64,000 nucleotides of DNA, taken from Solibacillus silvestris_B. Lineage in GTDB: Bacteria > Bacillota > Bacilli > Bacillales_A > Planococcaceae. The stretch spans positions 68,256-132,255 of the forward strand of contig NZ_JBQCJW010000009.1 in NCBI RefSeq assembly GCF_051967575.1. Direction: 5' to 3'. Position 1 is the stretch's first letter. Every line of letters begins with the position of its first letter. Below, one piece after another: positions 42,676 to 50,607 of this stretch. Under the pieces are notes generated by a model. The model saw only the letters and a list, made by a program, of their open reading frames with translations, was not told the DNA's origin and did no database searches. A program made the position numbers and the translations under genes.

Positions 42676-43524
42676 TTGAGTATTTGTGATGATATTAAAA
42701 GAAGGTATATTCGATTATCAAAAGGACAGCGGAAAGTAGCTCAGTTTGTCATGGATAATCCTAATGTTGTGGCGACACAAATTGCCTCTGAAGTTGGCAG
42801 ACTTGCAGATGTAAGTGAATCAACTGTTATTCGATTTTGTTATGCGATGGATTTAGCAGGCTTTAGTGAGCTTCAAGACAAAGTAAAAGGATACTTAATC
42901 GAAAAAGGCGAAATAATCGAAGTGAAAAAGGCTATGCCCGCGAAAAAAATCAGAAAACATATTGGCGCAGATATCGTAAAGCAGGATATTGCCGGTATCT
43001 CTAAAACTTTTAATGAATTGAACGAGCGTGATGTCGAAGAAGTGGTGCAATTGCTGCATCACTCAAAAAGAATACACTTTTTGGGTTTTAGACAATCGGC
43101 ACCTGCAGCATTTTGGATGTACAGTAATTTAAAGATGCTGCGGGAGCAAGTGTTTTTTATCCAGCATGAGGCAGATAAAATCGCCCAGCAATTGGCGCTT
43201 ATGGATGAGGACTCTTTGCTCGTTGTCATTTCATTGGATGATGAATATGAAGACGTGGCGACATCTGTGGAAATCGCGAAAAGGAAAAATGTGAAAATTG
43301 CCGCGATCCGGGATAAAAAGCTCATTTCCATACCGGAGCCTGCCCATACAGTGTTGATTGTCCCATCTGCGCTAGAAGGCGGCGCTACATGTACGATTGC
43401 TATTTTCTCTTTATTGCATATTTTAGTCGAATCAATGGTGAGCCAAAATCCGCAGCAATATGAAAATTATCTCGGGAAGAGCAGAAGCATGAAAAAGTCA
43501 CCTAATTTAATTGCTATTAGTTAA
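42676..43524 (+). CDS. MurR/RpiR family transcriptional regulator
   Basis: This 282-residue regulator has an N-terminal HTH_6 domain (about 1-78, with SKGQRKVAQFVMDNP and ESTVIRFCYAMDLAGF) and a C-terminal SIS sugar-phosphate binding domain (about 110-250). The SIS core reads KRIHFLGFRQSAPAAFWMYSN... and SLLVVISLDDEYEDV. The start is TTG 42676 with AAGGAG nine bases upstream. No sugar catabolic genes are next to it, so its target and ligand are unknown. An unusually long leader lies before it. Confidence 0.88.
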   Translation: MSICDDIKRRYIRLSKGQRKVAQFVMDNPNVVATQIASEVGRLADVSESTVIRFCYAMDLAGFSELQDKVKGYLIEKGEIIEVKKAMPAKKIRKHIGADIVKQDIAGISKTFNELNERDVEEVVQLLHHSKRIHFLGFRQSAPAAFWMYSNLKMLREQVFFIQHEADKIAQQLALMDEDSLLVVISLDDEYEDVATSVEIAKRKNVKIAAIRDKKLISIPEPAHTVLIVPSALEGGATCTIAIFSLLHILVESMVSQNPQQYENYLGKSRSMKKSPNLIAIS

Positions 43525-43565
43525 AAACCGTAAAGGCTGAGTAATGGCCTTTACGGTTTTTTTTA
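43523..43565 (+). terminator. Rho-independent terminator after RpiR gene
   Basis: AAAACCGTAAAGGC pairs with GGCCTTTACGGTTTT (one extra base), followed by T8. Confidence 0.93.
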
Positions 43566-43644
43566 AGGAAACTTCTATTTTTCTCTCCTCTTCCGTTATG
43601 TTAAAATGGAGAGCGAAAAAGCATTTTATACAGGAGGCTCAATT

Positions 43645-44571
43645 ATGAGTAAAACATTAGTTTTCGGACATAAAAATCCAGATACAGATACAATTACTTC
43701 GGCGATTGTTTATGCATACTTAAAACAGCAATTAGATGTGGATGCAGAAGCGGTGCGCCTTGGAGAATTGAATAACGAAACGAAATTCGCGCTGGAAAAG
43801 TTCGGTTTTGAGGCGCCGCGTTTAATTGCAAACGTAAAAGATGAAGCGGCACAAGTAATTTTAGTTGACCATAACGAATTCCAGCAATCAGCAGACGGCA
43901 TTGAAGAAGTGCAAATCGCGGAAGTGATTGACCATCACCGTATTGCTAACTTCCAAACTGCAGATCCGTTATATTTCCGTGCCGAGCCGGTTGGGTGTAC
44001 GGCAACAATTTTAAATAAATTATTCAAAGAAAATAATGTGGAAATTCCGGCAAATATTGCAGGTTTAATGCTATCGGCTATTATTTCAGATACATTATTA
44101 TTCAAATCACCTACTTGCACAGAGCAAGATGTAAAGGCAGGCGCCGAATTGACCGTTCTTGCTGGTGTTGAAACAGGCGAGTACGGTTTGGCAATGCTGA
44201 AAGCAGGTGCAGACCTTTCAGACAAGTCATTGGAAGACCTATTGTCGCTAGATGCGAAAGGCTTTGAATTTGGCGAATACAAAGCAACGGTCGCGCAAGT
44301 AAATGCGGTTGATATCGAAGACATTCTAGGTCGCCAACAAGAGCTTGAAAACCTATTGAATAAAAATGTGGCGGATAACGGGCTGGATTTGTTCTTCTTC
44401 GTTGTAACTGACATTTTGAATAATGATTCAACAGCAGTGGCAGCTGGACAAGTTGCAGAAGCGGCTGCGGCGGCGTTCGGTGCAGAAATTATCAATGGAC
44501 GCATTTCTTTGCCTGGCGTTGTATCTCGTAAAAAGCAAATCGTTCCAGTATTAACAGAACGTCTAAAATAG
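43645..44571 (+). CDS. ppaC: manganese-dependent inorganic pyrophosphatase
   Basis: This 308-residue family II pyrophosphatase hydrolyses pyrophosphate in the cytoplasm with manganese. The DHH-domain ligands are visible in GHKNPDTDT, in LVDHN and in VIDHHRIANF, and the C-terminal substrate motif is SRKKQIVP. ATG 43645 has AGGAGGC upstream; the frame is open to 43606 but without a ribosome site. Length agrees with Bacillus PpaC. Its terminator overlaps the end of the convergent oxidoreductase gene. Confidence 0.93.
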   Translation: MSKTLVFGHKNPDTDTITSAIVYAYLKQQLDVDAEAVRLGELNNETKFALEKFGFEAPRLIANVKDEAAQVILVDHNEFQQSADGIEEVQIAEVIDHHRIANFQTADPLYFRAEPVGCTATILNKLFKENNVEIPANIAGLMLSAIISDTLLFKSPTCTEQDVKAGAELTVLAGVETGEYGLAMLKAGADLSDKSLEDLLSLDAKGFEFGEYKATVAQVNAVDIEDILGRQQELENLLNKNVADNGLDLFFFVVTDILNNDSTAVAAGQVAEAAAAAFGAEIINGRISLPGVVSRKKQIVPVLTERLK

Positions 44572-44578
44572 CGACGGG

Positions 44579-44620
44579 AAAATCCGGTGCTCTATTCAAC
44601 TAGAGCGACCGGATTTTTTT
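44579..44620. terminator. shared terminator overlapping a gene end
   Basis: AAAATCCGGT-GCTCT pairs with AGAGC-ACCGGATTTT with one bulge, followed by T7. The right arm and loop encode the last residues and stop of the convergent oxidoreductase gene (stop at 44596-44598). Confidence 0.88.
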
Positions 44621-45975
44621 ATGTCCAATGGATAGACGGCAGGACCTTCTATTACTTCGCCTTTCGCATTATAGCGAGAGCCATGGCATGGGCAATCATA
44701 TGTTTCATCTGCTTCATTCCACCTTGTTTTACAGCCTAAATGTGTACAGCGAGGCGCATCAGGACGTGCAATATACCCTTTTACGAGCTCCTTGCTAATG
44801 AAACCGCCTGTTTGCAGCATGAAGTATAATGTTTTTCCAAAGTTCGAGCGGTTTGGGGAAAACAGCGACGTGGCGGCATTTGGCTCCTTTTTTATAAGAC
44901 TGGGAAGAAGTATGCCTGCGACAAGCGATGAGGATAGCCCCCATTTATTAAAGCCTGTAGCGATATATAAGCTATCATCATTCGGTGATAACTGCCCGAT
45001 ATAAGGGATTTGGTCAGCGGTCATTATATCTTGCGCACTCCAGCCATATTCAAATGCGGGTAGCTCAAAATATGCAGTTAGCTCATGCTGCAATGTTTCG
45101 TAAAAGTGGTCCGTATCGCCTGTTGTTCCAGCCAGATGCGATTGGCCCCCATATATAAAATAAGGCACATTATTTACAAGTGCGCTGCGTATTGTACGAC
45201 TTTGGGAATCAATGCTTATATATTGCCCTTCCAATAGTTGCGGGCATTTTGTCGCCGTTAAATAAGAACGGCTAACTTGCAGCTTCATGGAATAAAGCTG
45301 ACGAATGGATTCGATAGGGTAATGTGTACATAAAATAAGCTTTTTATATTGAATCGTATAGGCGTTTGATGTATGAACACAGTTTTTTAAAGGTTCGATT
45401 TTAGTGATGCGTGTATTTAAATAGAGCTGTGCCCCATGTTTTCTTGCTAAATGGACATAGAAATTGGTGAATTGGACAGGGTCAATTTGCCATTCATTTT
45501 TTATTCCGAGCGCCAGCTTTACAGGAAGATCAAGTTCGATTTCATTTGATGCGACAAAAGGAATGCCTATTTTTTTATAGTGTTCTGCTTCATTTAGCAG
45601 CTGCTCCTTTCCTTGATCCGCCGCTGTGTATAAAAACGAAGTTGCCTTTGTGAAACTGTCGCTGTTTTCGGAAACAGCCTGCTCAATCGCGGTTTTATTT
45701 GCTTCATAATAAATTTTGCCGTCTTCTTCCGTCATTTTTGAATAAATAATGTTATGCTGCACCGTTAATTTTCCTGTGGAATATGCGGTTGTTCCATGTG
45801 CAAACTGGGGGAGTGCTTCGATTAATGTAACTTGAAAACCTTCTTTAGCGAGCGAATAGGCAGTATAGATCCCGCTTATCCCCCCGCCGATAATGCATAT
45901 ATCGCATTTTAGCGATTTTTTAACAGCTGGAAAAGAAAAATCTTCATTAGATTGAAGCCAGAGCGATTGTTTCAA
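44596..45975 (-). CDS. FAD-dependent oxidoreductase with C-terminal Rieske domain (YhfW-like)
   Basis: This 459-residue protein joins a DAO-type FAD oxidoreductase domain (nucleotide loop IIGGGISGIYTAYSL at about 28-42) to a C-terminal Rieske [2Fe-2S] domain. The cluster ligands lie in CTHLGC and CPCHGS, both complete. It resembles YhfW of Bacillus, whose substrate is unknown. The start is TTG 45975, with AAGGTGATA just upstream. The last residues are encoded within the arm of the ppaC terminator, so the two convergent genes share one hairpin. Confidence 0.88.
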   Translation of the reverse strand: MKQSLWLQSNEDFSFPAVKKSLKCDICIIGGGISGIYTAYSLAKEGFQVTLIEALPQFAHGTTAYSTGKLTVQHNIIYSKMTEEDGKIYYEANKTAIEQAVSENSDSFTKATSFLYTAADQGKEQLLNEAEHYKKIGIPFVASNEIELDLPVKLALGIKNEWQIDPVQFTNFYVHLARKHGAQLYLNTRITKIEPLKNCVHTSNAYTIQYKKLILCTHYPIESIRQLYSMKLQVSRSYLTATKCPQLLEGQYISIDSQSRTIRSALVNNVPYFIYGGQSHLAGTTGDTDHFYETLQHELTAYFELPAFEYGWSAQDIMTADQIPYIGQLSPNDDSLYIATGFNKWGLSSSLVAGILLPSLIKKEPNAATSLFSPNRSNFGKTLYFMLQTGGFISKELVKGYIARPDAPRCTHLGCKTRWNEADETYDCPCHGSRYNAKGEVIEGPAVYPLDIKKSGRSS

Positions 45976-46097
45976 AATATCACCTTTTTATTTTTTAGCA
46001 TGGGGTATTGATACATAATTTATACAATATTTCCAATTCAAAAATTGTACATTTGAATGGACGCTCGTTACAATACAGTACAAGGAGTGTGATCAGA

Positions 46098-46802
46098 ATG
46101 AAAATAGAGGTATGGTCGGATTATGTATGCCCATTTTGCTATATTGGAAAAAAGCAGTTGGAAATCGCATTGGAGCAGTTAGGGTATGGCGACGGCATTG
46201 AAGTGGAATATAAAAGTTATTTATTAGATCCTTCTACACCGGTAGATACGTCGAGCTCTGTTTATGAAGATTTACAACAAAAATATCAAATTTCTTTGGA
46301 AGAAGTAAAAAAGATGACGGCGAATGTCGCAGCGCGTGCAAAAGAAGTTGGGCTAGAATATAATTTTGATAATATGAAAAGTGCCAATACAGTGAAAGCG
46401 CACCGTTTAGCGAAATGGGCTGAAACAGAAGGCAAAGGAAAAGAATTTACCGAAAGAGTATTAAAGGCATATTTTCTGGAAGGGGAAGCAATTGGTCAAA
46501 CGGACGTCCTGCTTTCTTTAGCGAAAGAAGTAAATCTGCCGGCTGAAAAGGCTCAGCAAATTATCGATGGCAATGAATTTATGGGAGAAGTCGAGCAAGA
46601 TATTGCAGTTGCCCAAAAATTGGGTGTGCGTGGTGTGCCATTCTTCGTCATTGATAATAAATACGGTATTTCAGGAGCACAGCCACAAGAAGTGTTTGAG
46701 CAGACAATCGAAAAAGCCGCACAGGAAATTGGATTGCGCAAACCTTTAAAAATGCAAGGAAGCAGCGGAGCAGCATGCACAGACGATTCTTGCGAAATTT
46801 AA
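46098..46802 (+). CDS. DsbA family oxidoreductase (FrnE-like)
   Basis: This 234-residue cytoplasmic thioredoxin-fold protein is of the DsbA/FrnE group. The active site CPFC lies at about residues 12-15 (DYVCPFCYIGKKQL) and the cis-proline loop is GVRGVPFFVIDNKYGISGAQ. Two further cysteines near the C-terminus (ACTDDSC) are typical of FrnE-like proteins and may form a second redox pair. ATG 46098 has AAGGAGTG upstream; upstream in-frame codons back to 46008 lack a ribosome site. FrnE relatives are linked to disulfide stress. It lies before an azoreductase gene. Confidence 0.88.
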   Translation: MKIEVWSDYVCPFCYIGKKQLEIALEQLGYGDGIEVEYKSYLLDPSTPVDTSSSVYEDLQQKYQISLEEVKKMTANVAARAKEVGLEYNFDNMKSANTVKAHRLAKWAETEGKGKEFTERVLKAYFLEGEAIGQTDVLLSLAKEVNLPAEKAQQIIDGNEFMGEVEQDIAVAQKLGVRGVPFFVIDNKYGISGAQPQEVFEQTIEKAAQEIGLRKPLKMQGSSGAACTDDSCEI

Positions 46803-46946
46803 TCTCGGTCTAAAGTATGAGAGCAATCATATTGATTTTTTTTGATTGTTCTTTTATTATATAAAAGTACCTCGAATGTGAGATACTCAAAAACAAGATA
46901 AAAGTTCAACAATAAATAATATTCATTAAGCAGGGAGAATAAAATA

Positions 46947-47585
46947 ATGACAAATGTATTAGTTGTAAAAGCAAATAACCGTCCAGACGGAGTATCAACA
47001 AAAATGTATGAAACATTCATGGCGGAAATAGCAAACGAACAAGGTTTAAATGTAACAACTTTTGACGTGTTTGAAGAAAATATGCCATATTTCGGACAGG
47101 AATTATTCAATGCATTCGGTAAAGCACAAGCAGGCGAGGAATTATCGGCTATCGAAGCGGGTTCAATCGCGGCGTTCAATAAATCTCGCGAAGCTTTATC
47201 AGCTGCAGATGTAGTTGTATTTGCATTCCCGTTATGGAACTTAACAATTCCAGCTGCATTACAATCATTCATCGATTACACATATGGCGCAGGCTATACA
47301 TTCAAATATGATGAAAACGGCAACCAGATCAGCTTAATGCCAGATAAAAAATATATCGTATTATCAGCTCGCGGCGGAGTTTATTCGACTCCGGAAATGT
47401 CGGCGCTTGAAATGTCGGCAAACTATATTAACGCTGTAGCAGGCGGTGTATACGGCATGGAGAAAATCGATGAAGTGATTATCGAAGGTCATGCTTCAAA
47501 TCCGGCAGCAGCAGAGCAGATTATTGCTGACGGATTAGAAAAAGTAAAAGCTTCGGCTCAAAAATTAGCAATGGTGACAGCATAA
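46947..47585 (+). CDS. azoR: FMN-dependent NADH-azoreductase
   Basis: This 212-residue flavodoxin-fold enzyme reduces quinones and azo compounds with NADH and FMN. Family features are VLVVKANNRPDGVSTKMYETF at the N-terminus (phosphate loop region), FPLWNLTIPAALQSFIDY (flavin ring contacts) and LSARGGVYS. CAGGGAGAA precedes ATG 46947. In Bacillus subtilis azoR genes are repressed by HxlR-family thiol sensors YodB and CatR; an HxlR regulator lies 760 bases away here, so related control is plausible but not shown. Confidence 0.92.
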   Translation: MTNVLVVKANNRPDGVSTKMYETFMAEIANEQGLNVTTFDVFEENMPYFGQELFNAFGKAQAGEELSAIEAGSIAAFNKSREALSAADVVVFAFPLWNLTIPAALQSFIDYTYGAGYTFKYDENGNQISLMPDKKYIVLSARGGVYSTPEMSALEMSANYINAVAGGVYGMEKIDEVIIEGHASNPAAAEQIIADGLEKVKASAQKLAMVTA

Positions 47586-47599
47586 TTCATATCGCGAAG

Positions 47600-47640
47600 A
47601 AGGGAATATCCGAAAAGTTATTTCGGGGCATTCCCTTTTT
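47600..47640. terminator. bidirectional terminator between azoR and yceI
   Basis: AAGGGAATATCCGAAA pairs with TTTCGGGGCATTCCCTT with small mismatches, then a T-run reaching the stop of the convergent gene. Confidence 0.85.
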
Positions 47641-48165
47641 TTACATTTTGTTCAACTGTAATTCCACATTAACATGAACTTGCTCTGCGAGTAAAACCCC
47701 GCCAGTTTCCAAAGCTGCATTGTAAGTTAAATTAAAATCTTTTCTGTTGATTATTGTCTTACATGTAAAACCATATGTATCAGCATTCCATGGGCTCTTT
47801 ACATGCCCGTTGTAGGCCACCTCAAAAGTAACGGGTTTTGTAATGTCTTTTATCGTTAAATCCCCATGTAATTTAAATTTATCGTTTCCGCCCTCCACCG
47901 CGTTTTTAATAAACGTAATTTTTGGATAACGGTCTGCATCAAAGAAGTCCCCGGAAATCAAATGCTGGTCACGCGAATTGTCACGTGTATTCACACTTGC
48001 CACATCCAAATCAAAGCGAATGAATGCCTCTTTAAACGTTTCGATTTCGTCTGCCTCGATTTGGGCTGAAAAAGAATCAAAAGTGCCGTTCACCTTCGTG
48101 ATCATCATATGCTTTATGGAAAAGTTAATGGACGAGTGGAAAAAGTCCACTACATAAGTTGTCAT
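47641..48165 (-). CDS. YceI family lipocalin-fold protein
   Basis: This 174-residue protein of the YceI family has a beta-barrel that binds isoprenoid quinone-like lipids. It opens with YVVDFFHSSINFSIKHMMITKVNG, then RDQHLISGDFFDADRYPKITF, and ends with a VLLAEQVHVNVELQL strand; these are standard family blocks. There is no signal peptide, so it is probably cytoplasmic. GAGGTGATATT precedes the ATG. It is divergent from the HxlR regulator gene and likely under its control (inference). Confidence 0.9.
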   Translation of the reverse strand: MTTYVVDFFHSSINFSIKHMMITKVNGTFDSFSAQIEADEIETFKEAFIRFDLDVASVNTRDNSRDQHLISGDFFDADRYPKITFIKNAVEGGNDKFKLHGDLTIKDITKPVTFEVAYNGHVKSPWNADTYGFTCKTIINRKDFNLTYNAALETGGVLLAEQVHVNVELQLNKM

Positions 48166-48344
48166 AATATCACCTCATTTTATTGCAAAATACTACTTCC
48201 ATCATAAAATAGATGGTTATTTATTACAATGTGAATATCGTCGCAGTAAGCTACTTACTTTTCGTAATTGATGATAAGTGGTAATATCATAATAAGCATT
48301 TAAATAAATTTAGTTTTAAGGCTGTAAAATATGAGGTGAATAAC

Positions 48345-48650
48345 ATGAAAGAATCAGCATTATGTCCGCGTTTGTCAAAAGCGATGGAGCTTGTCGGAAA
48401 ACGTTGGACGGCTTTAATAATTTATCAGTTACTAGAAGGACCGCAACGTTTTAATGCGATTGAAGCTGCTTTGCCGATCAGTGGACGATTATTGTCAGAG
48501 CGTCTGAAGGAGCTTGAAAAGGAAGGAATTGTTGAACGTAAAGTGTATTCAGAAGTACCGATCCGCGTTGAATATAATTTGACCGAGAAAGGACATTCGC
48601 TCGAACAGACTGTCAGGGAAATCGAAAAATGGGCGAAAAACTGGCTTTAA
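48345..48650 (+). CDS. HxlR family transcriptional regulator, probable thiol sensor
   Basis: This 101-residue winged-helix regulator of the HxlR/DUF24 family has a single cysteine at residue 7 (ALCPRLSKAMELVGKRW), the position used by the quinone and thiol sensors YodB, CatR and HypR. The recognition helix lies in ISGRLLSERLKELE, and the wing follows. ATG 48345 has GAGGTGA upstream and is preferred to GTG 48336. Divergent from yceI and close to azoR and the FrnE-like gene, it probably controls this redox group. The operator was not identified. Confidence 0.88.
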   Translation: MKESALCPRLSKAMELVGKRWTALIIYQLLEGPQRFNAIEAALPISGRLLSERLKELEKEGIVERKVYSEVPIRVEYNLTEKGHSLEQTVREIEKWAKNWL

Positions 48651-48726
48651 ATAATACGGTTTTACTTGTAAAAAGCGCGGTAAAAACAGATACTAAAAAA
48701 GTACGTCAGCTTTACGAGAAAGGAAA

Positions 48727-49647
48727 ATGGCTTTTATGACAATTCAACAATGGGAAAATGATTTATTGCGATGGATACCTTCAGCCAATATAAAAATAAA
48801 TGAAACATTAAAAAAATATACAATGACAAAACTTGGCGGCAAAGCGGATATTTTAGTGCTGCCTGAAACAGAACAGCAAGCAGCGGCAGTTGTAAAATAC
48901 GCCTACGAAAAAAAGGTTCCTTTATTAATGCTGGGAAACGGTTCGAATATGGTCGTGCGGGATGGCGGAGTTCGCGGCATCGTATTGCATTTTTCCTTAT
49001 TAAACGAAATCCGTATTGATCGCAATATCGTCCATGCGCAAAGTGGTGCTTTAATTAAAGAAGTATCGAAACAAGTTGCAGCCAACAGTTTAACTGGCTT
49101 TGAGTTTGCATGTGGCATTCCAGGATCAATCGGCGGGGCAATGGCTATGAATGCGGGTGCATACGGCGGAGAAATCAAAGATGTGGTGACATCGTGCACT
49201 GTGCTGACACCTGAGGGAGAGCGGCTAGTATTGGACAACGAGCAGCTGGAGCTTTCTTACCGGAAAAGCATCATTGCTAAAAAAGGCTATTTCGTATTGT
49301 CCGCCACATTCCAATTAGCACAAGGCAGCCAACAGCAGATCGATGAAAAAATCGCGGATTTAACATTCCAGCGTGAATCAAAGCAGCCGCTGGAATACCC
49401 TTCAGCAGGAAGTGTGTTTAAACGCCCTCCAGGACATTTTGCCGGTAAATTAATTCAAGATAGCGAGCTGCAGGGCAAAGGTGTAGGAGGAGCGGAAGTT
49501 TCTACAAAGCATGCAGGATTTATCGTCAATAAAAACAATGCGACCGCAAAGGACTATATCGAGACGATTCAAATGGTGCAGCGCATTGTGAAGGAAAAAT
49601 TCGATATTGACTTGGAAATGGAAGTAAAAATTGTCGGTGAAGATTAA
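48727..49647 (+). CDS. murB: UDP-N-acetylenolpyruvoylglucosamine reductase
   Basis: This 306-residue FAD enzyme makes UDP-N-acetylmuramate in the second step of peptidoglycan precursor synthesis. The FAD-binding loop GNGSNMVVRDGG and the segments CGIPGSIGGAMAMNAGAYGGE and YPSAGSVFKRP are all complete; the last holds the catalytic serine of the type IIb enzymes. The start is uncertain: AGGA lies very close to ATG 48727 and about 11 bases before the in-frame ATG 48736. It lies 76 bases after the HxlR gene. Confidence 0.93.
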   Translation: MAFMTIQQWENDLLRWIPSANIKINETLKKYTMTKLGGKADILVLPETEQQAAAVVKYAYEKKVPLLMLGNGSNMVVRDGGVRGIVLHFSLLNEIRIDRNIVHAQSGALIKEVSKQVAANSLTGFEFACGIPGSIGGAMAMNAGAYGGEIKDVVTSCTVLTPEGERLVLDNEQLELSYRKSIIAKKGYFVLSATFQLAQGSQQQIDEKIADLTFQRESKQPLEYPSAGSVFKRPPGHFAGKLIQDSELQGKGVGGAEVSTKHAGFIVNKNNATAKDYIETIQMVQRIVKEKFDIDLEMEVKIVGED

Positions 49648-49670
49648 ATTTGGAAAATAAAGAAGACTTC

Positions 49671-49702
49671 AACTCGCGCTAATGTAGTGCGAGTTATCTT
49701 TT
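49671..49702 (+). terminator. Rho-independent terminator after murB
   Basis: AACTCGCGCT pairs with AGTGCGAGTT with one mismatch, followed by ATCTTTTTT. Confidence 0.88.
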
Positions 49703-49767
49703 TTGCATCAAACTAAATGACATAGCAACCGTCATGAAGCATAAGTTACATAGAAGGAGCAAAAATG

Positions 49768-50526
49768 ATGAAATTCATCTCATGGAATGTAAATGGTATA
49801 CGTGCATGTGTAAAAAAAGGATTTATGGATTATTTCAGTGAAATGGATGCGGACTTTTTCTGCATCCAAGAAACAAAATGCCAAGCAGGACAAATTGATT
49901 TACAATTGGACGGCTATTATCAATATTGGCATGATGCAGTAAAAAAAGGCTATTCAGGTACAGCGATTTTTACGAAGCACAAGCCATTAGATGTATTTTA
50001 CGGCATCGAAAATGAAGTCGCAGCCGATGAAGGACGTATAATCACGCTGGAATACGAAAAATTCTATTTAGTGAATACATATACACCAAATGCGAAGCGG
50101 GATTTAACGCGTTTGGAGGAACGTCTTCTTTGGGAAGATCGGATGGCGCTTTATTTAAAGGAACTTGATGCGAAAAAACCCGTCATTTATTGTGGGGATT
50201 TGAATGTTGCGCATGAAGCAATCGATATTAAAAATGCGAAATCCAATATCGGAAATTCAGGCTTTACATATGAGGAACGCGGCAAGATGACAGACTTGCT
50301 TGCCAGCGGGTTTACAGATACATTCCGCCATTTCCATGCAAATGAAACCGATCGTTTTACATGGTGGAGCTATATGGCGAAAGTGCGCGAACGAAATATC
50401 GGCTGGCGCATTGATTACTTTATCGTATCAGATCGCATCGTTCCGCAAATAGAAGAAACTTCGATTCATTCGCAAGTTTTAGGTAGCGATCATTGCCCTA
50501 TCGTATTAAAATTAAAAACAGTGTAA
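49768..50526 (+). CDS. exoA: exodeoxyribonuclease III / AP endonuclease
   Basis: This 252-residue DNA repair enzyme cuts at abasic sites and removes 3' blocking groups. Family motifs are FISWNVNGIRA, IQETKCQ (metal glutamate), GYSGTAIFTK, CGDLNVAHEAIDI and the C-terminal SDHCPIVL with the catalytic histidine. Two ATG codons lie together; 49768 is favoured because AAGGAG then has eight-base spacing and the length equals Bacillus ExoA. It is monocistronic between a terminator and the penicillin acylase gene. Confidence 0.94.
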   Translation: MKFISWNVNGIRACVKKGFMDYFSEMDADFFCIQETKCQAGQIDLQLDGYYQYWHDAVKKGYSGTAIFTKHKPLDVFYGIENEVAADEGRIITLEYEKFYLVNTYTPNAKRDLTRLEERLLWEDRMALYLKELDAKKPVIYCGDLNVAHEAIDIKNAKSNIGNSGFTYEERGKMTDLLASGFTDTFRHFHANETDRFTWWSYMAKVRERNIGWRIDYFIVSDRIVPQIEETSIHSQVLGSDHCPIVLKLKTV

Positions 50527-50607
50527 GATGAATAGAAAAAGAGAAAAGCTGCTTTCCGAAGAGTATGGGTAACGCTTTGCAAACTAAGAAACAAAGAGGT
50601 GGATTTA

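Noticed and set aside
43935..44504. 189-codon frame antisense to ppaC
   Set aside because: It is a shadow frame opposite an intact enzyme gene with full motifs.
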